Source: an uncultured Prevotella sp. (GTDB lineage Bacteria > Bacteroidota > Bacteroidia > Bacteroidales > Bacteroidaceae). Taken from it: a stretch of 64,000 bases of DNA. A program made the translations under genes and the position numbers. Positions 26,456 through 36,026 of this stretch are shown piece by piece (the stretch's first letter is position 1; each line of letters begins with the position of its first letter). Under the pieces are notes generated by a model. It was not told the DNA's origin. It ran no database searches and worked only from the letters and a program-made list of their open reading frames with translations. The DNA is taken from the NCBI GenBank assembly GCA_900315545.1, contig OMZM01000001.1, positions 62,001-126,000 of the forward strand. The letters run 5' to 3'.

Positions 26456-26917
26456 ATGGTAATGAAAAGAGAAGATGAAGGTCTGAAAGAACTCGGCAAG
26501 AAGTCGGAATACGAGTTCAGCTATGCGCCTGACGTGCTGGAAACATTCGAGAACAGACACCGCGACAACGACTACTGGGTGCGCTTCAACTGCCCTGAGT
26601 TCACATCACTGTGCCCTATCACGGGCCAGCCGGACTTTGCAGAAATACGCATAAGCTACATTCCCGACGAGAGAATGGTGGAGAGCAAGAGCCTGAAACT
26701 GTATCTTTTCAGTTTCCGCAATCACGGCGACTTCCACGAAGACTGCGTAAACACGATAATGAAAGACCTCATAAAGCTGATGAATCCGAAGTATATCGAG
26801 GTTACGGGACTGTTTACTCCCCGTGGCGGAATCAGCATCCATCCGTATGCCAACTACGGCAGGAAAGGCACAAAGTTTGAAAAACTGGCTGAGCAAAGGC
26901 TGTTCAGCAGAGAATAG
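26456..26917 (+). CDS. queF: NADPH-dependent 7-cyano-7-deazaguanine reductase
   Basis: 153 residues, the single-domain (YkvM-like) form. It reduces the nitrile of preQ0 to preQ1. The catalytic cysteine is in [15 protein letters not shown] (C53) with the conserved Asp60. The substrate/NADPH motif is [18 protein letters not shown] (H94, E95). A Met two codons downstream is an alternative start. It is the second gene of the riboswitch-controlled operon. Confidence 0.95.
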   Translation: MVMKREDEGLKELGKKSEYEFSYAPDVLETFENRHRDNDYWVRFNCPEFTSLCPITGQPDFAEIRISYIPDERMVESKSLKLYLFSFRNHGDFHEDCVNTIMKDLIKLMNPKYIEVTGLFTPRGGISIHPYANYGRKGTKFEKLAEQRLFSRE

Positions 26918-26980
26918 CGCATATACCTTACTGCTGTCTGCCAAGCCCCGAATGGGCAAGAGGCTCAACAGAGACGCTGA

Positions 26981-27030
26981 CCTTAACCCTGACGACTCAG
27001 AAGCACAGCAGTCGTTAAGGTTAAGGTTAT
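26981..27030 (+). terminator. Hairpin terminator after queF
   Basis: The 17-nt arms at 26981-26997 and 27010-27026 pair with one mismatch and one G-T pair, then TTATTGTTT follows. It separates queF from repeat copy C. Confidence 0.65.
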
Positions 27031-27040
27031 TGTTTATGAC

Positions 27041-27492
27041 CTCCCTACAAAAACCGTGCCAAACTGTGCAGGATTTTTCTTCGAGCCGAAAAAGTATGAA
27101 AAGTTTTGACAGGGAAAAACTTGCAAAATAGATGCGGGACAGCCTCCGAAAGTGCAAAAATATGTGAAAAACTGGGTCGGCGATAACTGTTAAAAATGTC
27201 AAAGAGTATGTTTGACGCGCCTGTTTCGTCTGTTTTGCCCTGCCAGACACTGTGCCCGACACCCTCAAACATAGTGTCTGACTTCCTCAAACAGTGTGTT
27301 TGACATTGTCAAACATGCTCTTTGACAATTTTAACATATACAATTCGTGCGCATAATCGCTATATTTCGCGATAACAAACTGACTGTCAGACGATTACAC
27401 GCATACGCAAAATACGGGCGTATTTTGCCCCTCTGATTTCCGAAACGACTTTCGCGGGCATTCTCGCGACAGTAAACAGGCAAAAATTGATT
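27041..27492 (-). repeat. Intergenic structured repeat, copy C (reverse orientation)
   Basis: The core is 27188-27336 (149 bp). Palindromic slots start at 27199, 27243, 27265, 27287 and 27309, and the degenerate slot is at 27221; read in the element's own orientation these match copies A and B. Copy C is nearly identical to copy B, with only scattered substitutions. It contains the left-arm palindrome CAAAATACGGGCGTATTTTG. It lies between the convergent queF and lipoprotein genes. Confidence 0.9.
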
Positions 27493-27534
27493 ATACTTTA
27501 AGATGCAGGAATATGGATGATGAGAAAAAGCAAA

Positions 27535-28323
27535 CTACTTTTTCTCACCGTCTGCTTGTCTGTGGTATCCTTTAATTTCTCCGCTGCTGAACTGCAGGAC
27601 GAGCGTGTCGCGGCTCATCTTCATTATGTCCACCGTGTCGTTGATAATCTTGTTAATCTGAAACTTCTTGTCGTTTCCAAGACTGACGACACCTTCTGTC
27701 AATATCAGTTTTCCGTTATAAATGTGCCATTCTATATAGTTCTTTACAGGCGGATATTCCACCGGACTCTCCGTTTCCAGCGAACTGCGCTGCCACTGTC
27801 GTCCGATGACCTGGCAAGTGTAGTCCTGTTTCAGCTTGAAGCCGTACATGCGCGGCACCATCTGGGCAGCCACGATAGAGTCTATCTCGCTCTTCTCAGC
27901 ATCGGTCAGCGTGCGATTCTTGTCGTAGCGCGTTGACGATTCGCGCAGCGTCGGCATCACCTCGTAGACCCAAGAGCCCTTCAGCTGGTCGATGTCTACC
28001 ACAAATGCTATCTTGTTCTTATTCTTTGAGTCGAGCATCACGGCTATTCTGTCGCCTATCTCGGGATGTCCGTGCACTCGGTTTTCATTGCGTGCCTCGA
28101 TGATGTCATACACTATCGGGTCGGAACAGTTGTCTGGAAGCAGCACAAGCACAGAGTCGGTGCATCCGTCGCACGCCAGACCGTAGACCGTAGAGTCGTT
28201 TTGCGCCACATAACCGAGCGATTCTTCAGGCAAATCCTCAACCACCGGCTTGTCGACCTTTTTCGTACAAGCAACAAAAACAAGAAGCACAAAAAAGGCA
28301 AAATATCTCAGCTTTGCATTCAT
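27535..28323 (-). CDS. Lipoprotein of unknown function
   Basis: 262 residues with a lipoprotein signal (MNAKLRYFAFFVLLVFVAC, lipidated Cys19). Near the start of the mature part is a cysteine-rich segment, GLACDGCTDSVLVLLPDNC. Later parts (IEWHIYNGKLILTEG, KKFQINKIINDTVDIMKMS) suggest a beta-rich lipocalin-like or DUF-type barrel. I do not recognise the family. It is monocistronic, with a -7 box at 28370-28377, and its 3' end faces repeat copy C. Confidence 0.7.
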   Translation of the reverse strand: MNAKLRYFAFFVLLVFVACTKKVDKPVVEDLPEESLGYVAQNDSTVYGLACDGCTDSVLVLLPDNCSDPIVYDIIEARNENRVHGHPEIGDRIAVMLDSKNKNKIAFVVDIDQLKGSWVYEVMPTLRESSTRYDKNRTLTDAEKSEIDSIVAAQMVPRMYGFKLKQDYTCQVIGRQWQRSSLETESPVEYPPVKNYIEWHIYNGKLILTEGVVSLGNDKKFQINKIINDTVDIMKMSRDTLVLQFSSGEIKGYHRQADGEKK

Positions 28324-28369
28324 TATTTCAGTCCCAATTATTGTTCAATATTATTCTGTTATATAGGTG

Positions 28370-28377
28370 CAAAGGTA
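28370..28377 (-). promoter_or_regulatory. -7 box of the lipoprotein gene
   Basis: TACCTTTG on the minus strand, about 47 nt upstream of the start codon. Confidence 0.5.
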
Positions 28378-28450
28378 AATAAAAAATATTAAATAACGAC
28401 CTTTATCAAAAAAAATAGACAAATTGCGTTCATTTTTGAATTATTTTCTA

Positions 28451-28458
28451 TAACTTTG
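28451..28458 (+). promoter_or_regulatory. -7 box of the carboxyltransferase gene
   Basis: TAACTTTG matches TAnnTTTG. The leader is about 50 nt and A-rich. Confidence 0.5.
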
Positions 28459-28512
28459 CGACACATTTAATGAAAAGCATAATAAAAAGTAACTTAAAAT
28501 TATAATATCTAA

Positions 28513-30291
28513 ATGAAAAAAAGAATTCAGTTCAGTCTGGTCTATCGCGACATGTGGCAGTCTTCTGGTAAGTTTCAGCCACGCAAGGACCAATTAGAGC
28601 GCATCGCGCCAGTTATCATCGAAATGGGTTGTTTCGACCGTGTAGAAACCAATGGTGGAGCCTTCGAGCAAGTAAACCTTCTTGCCGGCGAGAATCCTAA
28701 CGATGCCGTGCGTGCTTTCTGTAAGCCTTTCAACGAAGTAGGTATCAAGACCCACATGCTCGATCGCGGTCTTAACGCATTGCGCATGTACCCTGTGCCA
28801 GACGACGTACGCGAACTGCAGTACAAGGTAAAGCACGCTCAGGGTGTCGACATTCCACGTATCTTCTGCGGATTGAACGACACTCGCAACATCATTCCAA
28901 GCATCAAGTGGGCAAAGGCAGCCGGAATGACTCCTCAGGCAACGCTCTGTATCACCACATCTCCCGTACACACAGTGGAATACTACAGCAAGATAGCTGA
29001 CGAAGTGATTGCTGCCGGCGCAGAAGAAATCTGTCTGAAGGACATGGCAGGCATCGGTCAGCCAGCTATGCTCGGCGCACTGACAAAAGACATAAAGACA
29101 AAGCATCCCGACATCATCATCCAGTATCACGGACACTCAGGACCTGGTCTGTCTATGGCAAGCATACTCGAAGTCTGCAACAACGGTGCCGACGTCATCG
29201 ACACAGCCATCGAGCCACTGTCATGGGGTAAGGTTCACCCAGACATCATCTCTGTTCAGAGCATGCTGAAGAACGAAGGCTTCGAAGTAAAGGACATCAA
29301 CATGAACGCCTACATGAAGGCTCGCTCACTCACTCAGGAATTCATCGACGAATGGCTGGGCTACTTCATCAATCCTGGCAACAAGCACATGTCTTCACTT
29401 CTTCTGGGCTGCGGACTGCCAGGCGGTATGATGGGCTCTATGATGGCTGACCTTGCAGGCATCCACCACGTCATCAACAACACACTGAAAGCCAAAGGCG
29501 AACCGGAACTCAGCACAGACGACATGCTCGTCAAGCTGTTCAACGAAGTGGAATACGTATGGCCACGCGTTGGTTACCCACCACTCGTAACTCCATTCTC
29601 ACAGTATGTGAAGAACATCGCACTCATGAACCTCCTCACAATGGCACAGGGCAAGGGACGATTCGTAATGATGGACGACGCTATGTGGGGCATGATTCTC
29701 GGCAAGTCAGGTCGCGTACCAGGCGAAATAGCACCGGAACTGAAGGAACTGGCAGCAAAGCAGGGACGCGAATTTACCGACGCCGATCCACGCACACTTA
29801 TACCTAACGCACTCGACGACTTCCGCAAGGAAATGGACGAGAACGGCTGGGACTACGGAAAGGACGACGAAGAACTCTACGAACTCGCCATGCACCCAGA
29901 GCAGTATCGCAACTACAAGAGCGGACAGGCTAAGAAAAACTTCCTCGCCGACCTGCAAAAAGCTAAGGATGCCAAGCTCGGCACATCTCTGTCGCCAGAG
30001 AAACTCGCAGAGTTCAAGCACGCAAAGGCTGACGCAATCGTTGCTCCGGTCAAGGGACAAATATACTGGGAATTCAACGGCGACGGCGAACAGATGCCTA
30101 CCGTTGAGCCTTTCATCGGCAAGGAATACAACGAAGGCGACGCATTCTGCTACATCCAGACACCATGGGGCGAGATTATGCCTATACCGGCGGCTCTCGG
30201 CGGCAAGCTCGTTGAGATAAACGCTAAGCAGGGCGACAAGATTCAGAAAGGCGACGTCATCGCTTACATCGAAAGAAACAATGCTGAATAA
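28513..30291 (+). CDS. OadA/PycB-like carboxyltransferase subunit with a biotinyl-like domain lacking the lysine
   Basis: 592 residues. The N-terminal two thirds is a pyruvate/oxaloacetate carboxyltransferase TIM barrel: LVYRDMWQSSGKF, the carbamylated-lysine region EEICLKDMAGIG, and metal ligands in YHGHSGPG. A conserved C-terminal carboxylase domain follows (about 300-470). The last 85 residues fold like a biotinyl/lipoyl domain (IVAPVKGQIYW, LGGKLVEINAKQGDKIQKGD). Where EAMKM should be there is TPWGE (550-554), so no biotin can attach. It may work with a separate biotin carrier, or the domain may be structural. Whether it acts as decarboxylase or carboxylase is unresolved, since no OadB or BCCP gene is adjacent. 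Confidence 0.85.
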   Translation: MKKRIQFSLVYRDMWQSSGKFQPRKDQLERIAPVIIEMGCFDRVETNGGAFEQVNLLAGENPNDAVRAFCKPFNEVGIKTHMLDRGLNALRMYPVPDDVRELQYKVKHAQGVDIPRIFCGLNDTRNIIPSIKWAKAAGMTPQATLCITTSPVHTVEYYSKIADEVIAAGAEEICLKDMAGIGQPAMLGALTKDIKTKHPDIIIQYHGHSGPGLSMASILEVCNNGADVIDTAIEPLSWGKVHPDIISVQSMLKNEGFEVKDINMNAYMKARSLTQEFIDEWLGYFINPGNKHMSSLLLGCGLPGGMMGSMMADLAGIHHVINNTLKAKGEPELSTDDMLVKLFNEVEYVWPRVGYPPLVTPFSQYVKNIALMNLLTMAQGKGRFVMMDDAMWGMILGKSGRVPGEIAPELKELAAKQGREFTDADPRTLIPNALDDFRKEMDENGWDYGKDDEELYELAMHPEQYRNYKSGQAKKNFLADLQKAKDAKLGTSLSPEKLAEFKHAKADAIVAPVKGQIYWEFNGDGEQMPTVEPFIGKEYNEGDAFCYIQTPWGEIMPIPAALGGKLVEINAKQGDKIQKGDVIAYIERNNAE

Positions 30292-30298
30292 TCTTTAA

Positions 30299-30838
30299 AT
30301 GATGGATGTCATAAAGATTATTGACAAATACTATAAGGAGAATGTTGCACTGCGCGACATTCTCCTTATTCATAGCAAGGCAGTGACACGGCAAGCCCTG
30401 AACATAGCCGACAAGCATCCGGAACTGAAACTCGACCGCACGTTCATCGAAGAGGCTGCCATGCTGCACGACATCGGCATCATCGAATGCAACGCACCTG
30501 CCATACAATGTTTTGGAACAATGCCATACATCTGTCATGGGGTGCTCGGCGCAGAAATGCTGCGCAAGGAAGGACTGCCACGGCATGCAAGAGTCTGCGA
30601 GCGACATACAGGCGCCGGACTGCCACTGGATGAAATACTGGAACAAAAACTGCCACTGCCACACTGCGACTTGCAGCCTGAAACACTGGAAGAACAGGTC
30701 ATCTGCTATGCCGACAAGTTTTTCTCGAAGACGCGACTCGACCACGAAAAGACCATCGAGGAAGCCGAAAAGTCGCTCAGGAAGTTTGGCGACAGAGGCG
30801 TATTGCGCTTCAGGAAATGGACAGATATGTTCGAATAG
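30299..30838 (+). CDS. HD-domain metal-dependent phosphohydrolase
   Basis: 179 residues. The HD signature is present: HSKAVTRQALNIADKH (first His), EEAAMLHDIGII (HD pair), and further His residues in ICHGVLGAEMLRKEG and RHTGAGL, matching the HDIG/YqeK-like family. These hydrolyse nucleotides or related phosphoesters. The start is 7 bp after the carboxyltransferase stop, so the two genes share a transcript. A second in-frame ATG follows immediately. Substrate unknown. Confidence 0.85.
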   Translation: MMDVIKIIDKYYKENVALRDILLIHSKAVTRQALNIADKHPELKLDRTFIEEAAMLHDIGIIECNAPAIQCFGTMPYICHGVLGAEMLRKEGLPRHARVCERHTGAGLPLDEILEQKLPLPHCDLQPETLEEQVICYADKFFSKTRLDHEKTIEEAEKSLRKFGDRGVLRFRKWTDMFE

Positions 30839-31036
30839 GACACCGACTCAGCGCATCTTTACTCTGACAAAGCATTCTATCTGTTCAGAACAAACTACCG
30901 CCAAGAAAGAAAGATGCATATAAGATTGGTAGCAGATGTCAAATACAATCCTTATTTTGCGCACATCTCAGTCTCTCAGGAGGCTGGGTCTGCGGAATAA
31001 CAACCCTGTCCGACTGCTTCATATCTTACTGTAACC

Positions 31037-31070
31037 AAATGAGCGCGACACCACATTGTGCTCATTTTTA
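31037..31070 (+). terminator. Terminator after the HD-domain gene
   Basis: AAATGAGC (31037-31044) pairs with GCTCATTT (31060-31067), followed by a T-rich run. The rest of the 30839-31125 gap shows nothing recognisable. Confidence 0.7.
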
Positions 31071-31125
31071 TGTTATATAAATCTAAAAACTCAACATTTA
31101 CACCTATTATTATAAAAAGAATATG

Positions 31126-31133
31126 TAATTTTG
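31126..31133 (+). promoter_or_regulatory. -7 box abutting the lptD start codon
   Basis: TAATTTTG ends only 9 nt before the ATG at 31143, so transcription would begin about 3-6 nt upstream of the start codon. The mRNA would be nearly leaderless. Confidence 0.5.
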
Positions 31134-31142
31134 CAGCCTATT

Positions 31143-33923
31143 ATGCGCAGAAGGTTTGCAATATTTGTCATGTTGTTTGTCATCATATTTGTGATGGCAA
31201 GCACAGGTATGCCAAACCGCAAGGCATTGCATCAGCATCTCACTGCCGACACGCTTGCGGTCGACACACTTTCTATGGACTCGCTCGAACTGGCTATCTA
31301 CCGCCACAACAAGCTCATAGACGACTCGCTCAGACAAGACTCCATAAACAAGAAGAAAGCAAACAGCATTGAGGCGCCTGTCGTTTATTCGTCCAACGAC
31401 TCGCTGGTCTACGACGCAGAAAACAAGATTGCCTATCTATATGGCGGCTCTTCGGTGGACTATCAGGACATGAAACTGAAGAGCGACCGCATAAGCATAC
31501 GTCTGGACAGCAACCTTGTGCGTGCCACCGGCACTTCAGACTCCACTGCCGACGACGGTGTCATAGGCGCACCTGTATTCAAGATGGGTGCCGACGAGTA
31601 CAAGAGCGACACCATTGCCTTCAACTTCAAGAGCAAGAAGGGTCTTATCAGAAATGTACACACCGAGCAGCAAGACGGTTTTCTGTACAGTGAACGCTCC
31701 AAGCGCAGCGACGACGGCACGCTGTATCTTGAGCATGGACGCTACACGACATGCGATGACCCGGAGCCGGACTTCTATATTGCGCTGTCGAAGGCTAAGG
31801 TTCAGCCTGGAAAGCGTGTCATCTTCGGACCAGCCTACCTCGTCGTGGCTGACGTGCCGCTGCCGCTTGCCATTCCGTACGGATTCTTCCCATTCACAAA
31901 GAAATATTCTTCGGGCTTCATCATGCCAAGCTATGGCGACGAGAATACGCGAGGATTCTATCTGCGAGACGGTGGTTACTATCTTGCCATCAGCGACATG
32001 TGGGATCTGAAACTGCTCGGCGAAATCTATACGAAAGGCTCGTGGGGACTGTCGGCAGCAAGCAACTATACCAAGAGATACCGATTCTCCGGCAATTTCT
32101 ACGCCAGTTACCAGAACACAAAGACAGGCGATAAGGGCATGCCCGACTACCAAAAGCAGGAGAGTTTCAAGATACAGTGGAGCCACAGACAGGACTCTAA
32201 AGCCAACCCATACAGCCAGTTGTCGGCTAACGTCAACTTTGCCACGTCGAGTTACGAGCGCAACAACCTGACGAGCATGTACAACCCGCAGTCGCTGACA
32301 CAGTCGACGCGTACATCGTCGGTAAGCTGGAGCACTACGTTTTCAAGCATCGGAATGTCTCTTAGTGCGACGACAAACCTGTCGCAGAACATGCGCGACT
32401 CTACCATTTCGCTGACACTGCCCGACGTAAACATATCCATCTCGCGCTTCTACCCGTTCAAGAAGAAGGGAAGGGTTGGCAGCCGATGGTATGAGAAGAT
32501 TTCTGTCAGCTACGACGGGCAGATGACCAACCAGATAAACACTAAGGAAGACCGCCTGCTGCACTCAAATCTCGTGAAGGATTGGCAAAACGGTTTCCGT
32601 CATCATATACCTATAAGCGGACAGTTCAACCTGTTCAAATACATCAACATCACTCCTACTTTCGACTTCACCGACCGCATGTACACAAGCAAGATAATGC
32701 GTTCGTGGGACAATGAAAGCCAGACGGAAGAGAACGACACAACCTATGGGTTCCACAATGTCTACAACTGGAACTTCAACGTGTCGGCATCTACGAAGGC
32801 ATACGTATTCTACACACCGAGCCGCAAGCTGTTCGGCGACAAGATACAGACCGTCAGACACGTCATAACGCCTACCGTCAGCTTCACATACGCACCTGAT
32901 TTCAGCTCGGAGCGCTACGGTTTCTACGACACATACCAGCGCACCGATGCCGACGGAAACGTTACGCTCGTGAAATATTCGCCCTACCGCAACATGATTT
33001 ACGGTGCGCCGGGCGAGGGAAAGTCGGGAAACATAACGCTCAACTTGCAGAACAACGTTGAGATGAAACTGCGTTCCGACAAGGATTCCACAGGTTTCAG
33101 GAAGGTCAGCATCATCGACAATTTCGGTCTGCGCATGGGCTACAACATGGCGGCGAAGGTGCGTCCGTGGAGCGACTTGGGCATGGACATACGTCTGAAG
33201 TGGTGGAAGAACTATACATTCAACATCAATGCCGTGTTTGCTACTTACGCATACGAGCTCGACGACAACGGCAAGCCTTATATCGGCACGCATACAGAAT
33301 GGGGCTACGGGCGTTTCGGACGATTCCTTGGCATGTCGCAGAACATATCCTACACGCTCAATCCCGAAAAGTTGCGCAACCTTTTCTCTGGCAGGAAGAG
33401 CGACCTCGACGATGAGGACTATGAAGACGAAGACGGCGACGGCGTTGACGTGAACCGAGAGTCGAACATCGACGACGACCTGGAGCGCGGAAAGCGCGGC
33501 GCAAAGAAGAAAATGTCGAAGGCAAAGACCGACGACGACGGCTACATGGATTTCTCTATGCCGTGGTCGCTGACCTTCGGCTATGGCATAACGATGCGCG
33601 AGAACACCGCCGGAAAGTTTAATACGAAACGCATGCGCTATCCATATAAGTTCACACAGACGCTCAACGTCAGCGGAAACATACGCATAAGCGACGGCTG
33701 GAACATCAGTTTCTCGTCGGGATACGACTTCGAAAACCACAAGGTGTCGATGACTACAGCCTCGCTGTCGCGCGACTTGCACTGTTTCAACATGTCGTGT
33801 CAGGTGGTGCTTGCGCCTTACACAAGCTACAACTTCACGTTCCGTGCCAATGCGGCTACGCTTACCGACGCTCTGAAATACGACAAGCGCAGTGGCTATA
33901 CGAATGCCATTCAGTGGTATTGA
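31143..33923 (+). CDS. LptD/OstA-family LPS-assembly outer membrane protein
   Basis: 926 residues from MRRRFAIFVMLFVIIFVMAS, a signal peptide; an upstream TTG in frame at 31131 overlaps the promoter box. An OstA-like beta-jellyroll follows (about 75-200: YDAENKIAYLYGGSSVDYQDMK). The remainder is a large beta-barrel with alternating aromatic strands. It would insert LPS in the outer leaflet with LptE. An extremely acidic, then basic segment (about 757-800, DDEDYEDEDGDGVDVNRESN) interrupts the barrel. It is larger than E. coli LptD (784) but normal for Bacteroidetes. Confidence 0.87.
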   Translation: MRRRFAIFVMLFVIIFVMASTGMPNRKALHQHLTADTLAVDTLSMDSLELAIYRHNKLIDDSLRQDSINKKKANSIEAPVVYSSNDSLVYDAENKIAYLYGGSSVDYQDMKLKSDRISIRLDSNLVRATGTSDSTADDGVIGAPVFKMGADEYKSDTIAFNFKSKKGLIRNVHTEQQDGFLYSERSKRSDDGTLYLEHGRYTTCDDPEPDFYIALSKAKVQPGKRVIFGPAYLVVADVPLPLAIPYGFFPFTKKYSSGFIMPSYGDENTRGFYLRDGGYYLAISDMWDLKLLGEIYTKGSWGLSAASNYTKRYRFSGNFYASYQNTKTGDKGMPDYQKQESFKIQWSHRQDSKANPYSQLSANVNFATSSYERNNLTSMYNPQSLTQSTRTSSVSWSTTFSSIGMSLSATTNLSQNMRDSTISLTLPDVNISISRFYPFKKKGRVGSRWYEKISVSYDGQMTNQINTKEDRLLHSNLVKDWQNGFRHHIPISGQFNLFKYINITPTFDFTDRMYTSKIMRSWDNESQTEENDTTYGFHNVYNWNFNVSASTKAYVFYTPSRKLFGDKIQTVRHVITPTVSFTYAPDFSSERYGFYDTYQRTDADGNVTLVKYSPYRNMIYGAPGEGKSGNITLNLQNNVEMKLRSDKDSTGFRKVSIIDNFGLRMGYNMAAKVRPWSDLGMDIRLKWWKNYTFNINAVFATYAYELDDNGKPYIGTHTEWGYGRFGRFLGMSQNISYTLNPEKLRNLFSGRKSDLDDEDYEDEDGDGVDVNRESNIDDDLERGKRGAKKKMSKAKTDDDGYMDFSMPWSLTFGYGITMRENTAGKFNTKRMRYPYKFTQTLNVSGNIRISDGWNISFSSGYDFENHKVSMTTASLSRDLHCFNMSCQVVLAPYTSYNFTFRANAATLTDALKYDKRSGYTNAIQWY

Positions 33924-34032
33924 CATCAAGTTGGCGGGCTGCACGACCTATTTTGGCTGCGACGGCAAGGGCGTTTCGGCATGCCGACGTCTGTAAGTGA
34001 GAGAAACAAACCGATAATCCGACAAAGAGAAT

Positions 34033-35082
34033 ATGAGTCAGAATATTATTTTTGCCAACGACTTGAAGCAGGAACTGAGCGCGGTTTCGGCTGCAAAGGC
34101 TTACGACCGCGTGTTTGTGCTGTGCGATGAAAACACGCGCAGGCACTGTCTTCCACTTGTCGGCAACATCGGTTGCATCGCTCAGGCTTTGCCCGTAACC
34201 ATTACGGCAGGCGACGACAGCAAGAACATCGACAGTGCCTTGCACATCTGGAGGGCGCTGGCGGCAAACGGGGCTACGCGACACTCGCTGCTGATAAACA
34301 TCGGAGGCGGCATGGTGTGCGACATCGGAGGCTTTGCAGCGGCTACATTCAAGCGCGGCATCGACTTCATAAACCTGCCGACAACGCTGCTTGGCATGGT
34401 CGATGCGGCTGCCGGTGGAAAGACGGGCATAAATCTTGACGGACTGAAAAACGAGGTGGGATGTTTCCAGACACCACAGAAAACCATCATCAGCACCGAC
34501 TTTCTGAAGACTCTGCCACCGCAGGAAATGCTGTCGGGATATGCCGAGATGATAAAGCACTCGCTGCTCGACAACACAAACCACTGGAGCAAGATTCTCG
34601 ACACCGACAACCTGAACTGCGAAAGCAAGAATCTGACCGAGATGATACGTCTGTCCATTGACGTGAAAAGCCGATTTGCCGATGCCGACCCGCACGAGAA
34701 AGGCATAAGGAAGGCTCTCAATCTGGGACACACCATAGGGCACGCCATCGAGACATGGAGCCACTGCCACGGCAAGCCCATGCCGCACGGCTACTGCGTG
34801 GCTTACGGTACGGTGGGCGCACTTTACATAAGTTGCGCGGAAACAGCATTCCCGACCGACAGGATGCGGCAGACGGTGCGCTTCATCAGCGAGGTTTACA
34901 GCCGTCCGTCAATAACCTGCAACGACTACGACGAACTGCTGCAACTGATGAGTCACGACAAAAAAAACATCGGAAACGACATAATCTTCACGCTGCTTGC
35001 TGACATTGGCAAGCCGGAAATCAACCGCCACGTCGGCGAAGAACTGATACGCGAGGCACTGGACTTCATTCGCGAGGGATAA
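34033..35082 (+). CDS. aroB: 3-dehydroquinate synthase
   Basis: 349 residues. It converts DAHP to 3-dehydroquinate, the second step of the shikimate pathway, using NAD and zinc. Motifs: NIGGGMVCDIGGFAAATFKRG, PTTLLGMVDAAAGGKTGIN, GYAEMIKHSLL and the zinc site NLGHTIGHAIE. It stands 110 bp after lptD on the same strand. The following 113 bp contain no evident hairpin before the convergent restriction gene. Confidence 0.95.
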   Translation: MSQNIIFANDLKQELSAVSAAKAYDRVFVLCDENTRRHCLPLVGNIGCIAQALPVTITAGDDSKNIDSALHIWRALAANGATRHSLLINIGGGMVCDIGGFAAATFKRGIDFINLPTTLLGMVDAAAGGKTGINLDGLKNEVGCFQTPQKTIISTDFLKTLPPQEMLSGYAEMIKHSLLDNTNHWSKILDTDNLNCESKNLTEMIRLSIDVKSRFADADPHEKGIRKALNLGHTIGHAIETWSHCHGKPMPHGYCVAYGTVGALYISCAETAFPTDRMRQTVRFISEVYSRPSITCNDYDELLQLMSHDKKNIGNDIIFTLLADIGKPEINRHVGEELIREALDFIREG

Positions 35083-35195
35083 AACTTGCGCGAAAACTGG
35101 TTTAGTTTTGATAACTATAGCAGCACAGCCGTCTGCATTGTACTGTCTGATTTCTTTAATTATTTTGTTGCGGACCTATTTCCCTATAACTCGTT

Positions 35196-36026
35196 TTACA
35201 TTTTCCCTCTCTCATCCAATACAACTTCTGCGTTCTTATATAGTGTGGGGATATCGTAATAATGAATACGGAACTTGGTGCCATGGTTGTGACCGGTTCG
35301 TGCATCGAAATCAACATAAACCTTGCCTTGACGGATGGCGTCAATAAACTTATCTTGGTCGAATTGCGACAGTTTCAGAACATAGTTATAGAGGAAAAAG
35401 TTTTCGCGCTTGCTATTTTTGACTTCAAACTTCTGGTCGGCTTGGACATAGAAGCAATTCGTGAGTTTAACACCAGCTTTATGGAATAGGTCATCAAATC
35501 CCCAATAAGGCGCAACGTCGAAATTGTTCAAATGACCAACACGTTTTTCCACGCTATCAACCCATCCTGAATGACGCTCGTCGGTATGTGCGTTATCGAA
35601 TACTATTTCCACACGACGTTGTTCGTCATTGACATTTACCTTGAAGCCCCTATCACTATATGTTTTTGCGTTGAGAGTAGCACGGAAGGATTTCTCATCA
35701 TCAGGATATAAACTACCTGCCTTAGCTGAAGCCCACCCGTATTTTTGAAGCAGAATGCTTGGAACAATTTTCATTGCGCGTGGTGATGGCTCCATATGGA
35801 ACATTGTTAGCAGCGATGAAGTATCAGAACGTTGCGCTTTTAGTTCCCACTCCGCGGCGTTAGGGATTGGCAAGTTATTTTCGGGAATCTCCAACAAGTC
35901 TTCAAGAGTATTCCCGACTGCACCATCATTTTTCCCACGTTCATTCTTAATCCAGCCTTTGGCATAAATTTCCTTGAACTTCTCTATTAATTCTTCTTTA
36001 GAAAAGACTTTTAATACTGTACTCAT
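35196..36026 (-). CDS. MvaI/BcnI-family type II restriction endonuclease
   Basis: 276 residues from MSTVLKVFSKEEL; an upstream Met at 36056 adds ten residues that only lengthen the overlap with the methyltransferase gene. It matches MvaI/BcnI enzymes in GWIKNERGKNDGAVGNTLED and in the catalytic NAAEWELKAQR (the E-x-K part of the PD-(D/E)xK-type site). This family cleaves CCWGG or CCSGG as a monomer, with a strand nick per reaction. It overlaps the methyltransferase gene by 29 bp. Its composition is more AT-rich than the neighbours, suggesting transfer. Confidence 0.88.
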   Translation of the reverse strand: MSTVLKVFSKEELIEKFKEIYAKGWIKNERGKNDGAVGNTLEDLLEIPENNLPIPNAAEWELKAQRSDTSSLLTMFHMEPSPRAMKIVPSILLQKYGWASAKAGSLYPDDEKSFRATLNAKTYSDRGFKVNVNDEQRRVEIVFDNAHTDERHSGWVDSVEKRVGHLNNFDVAPYWGFDDLFHKAGVKLTNCFYVQADQKFEVKNSKRENFFLYNYVLKLSQFDQDKFIDAIRQGKVYVDFDARTGHNHGTKFRIHYYDIPTLYKNAEVVLDERGKM

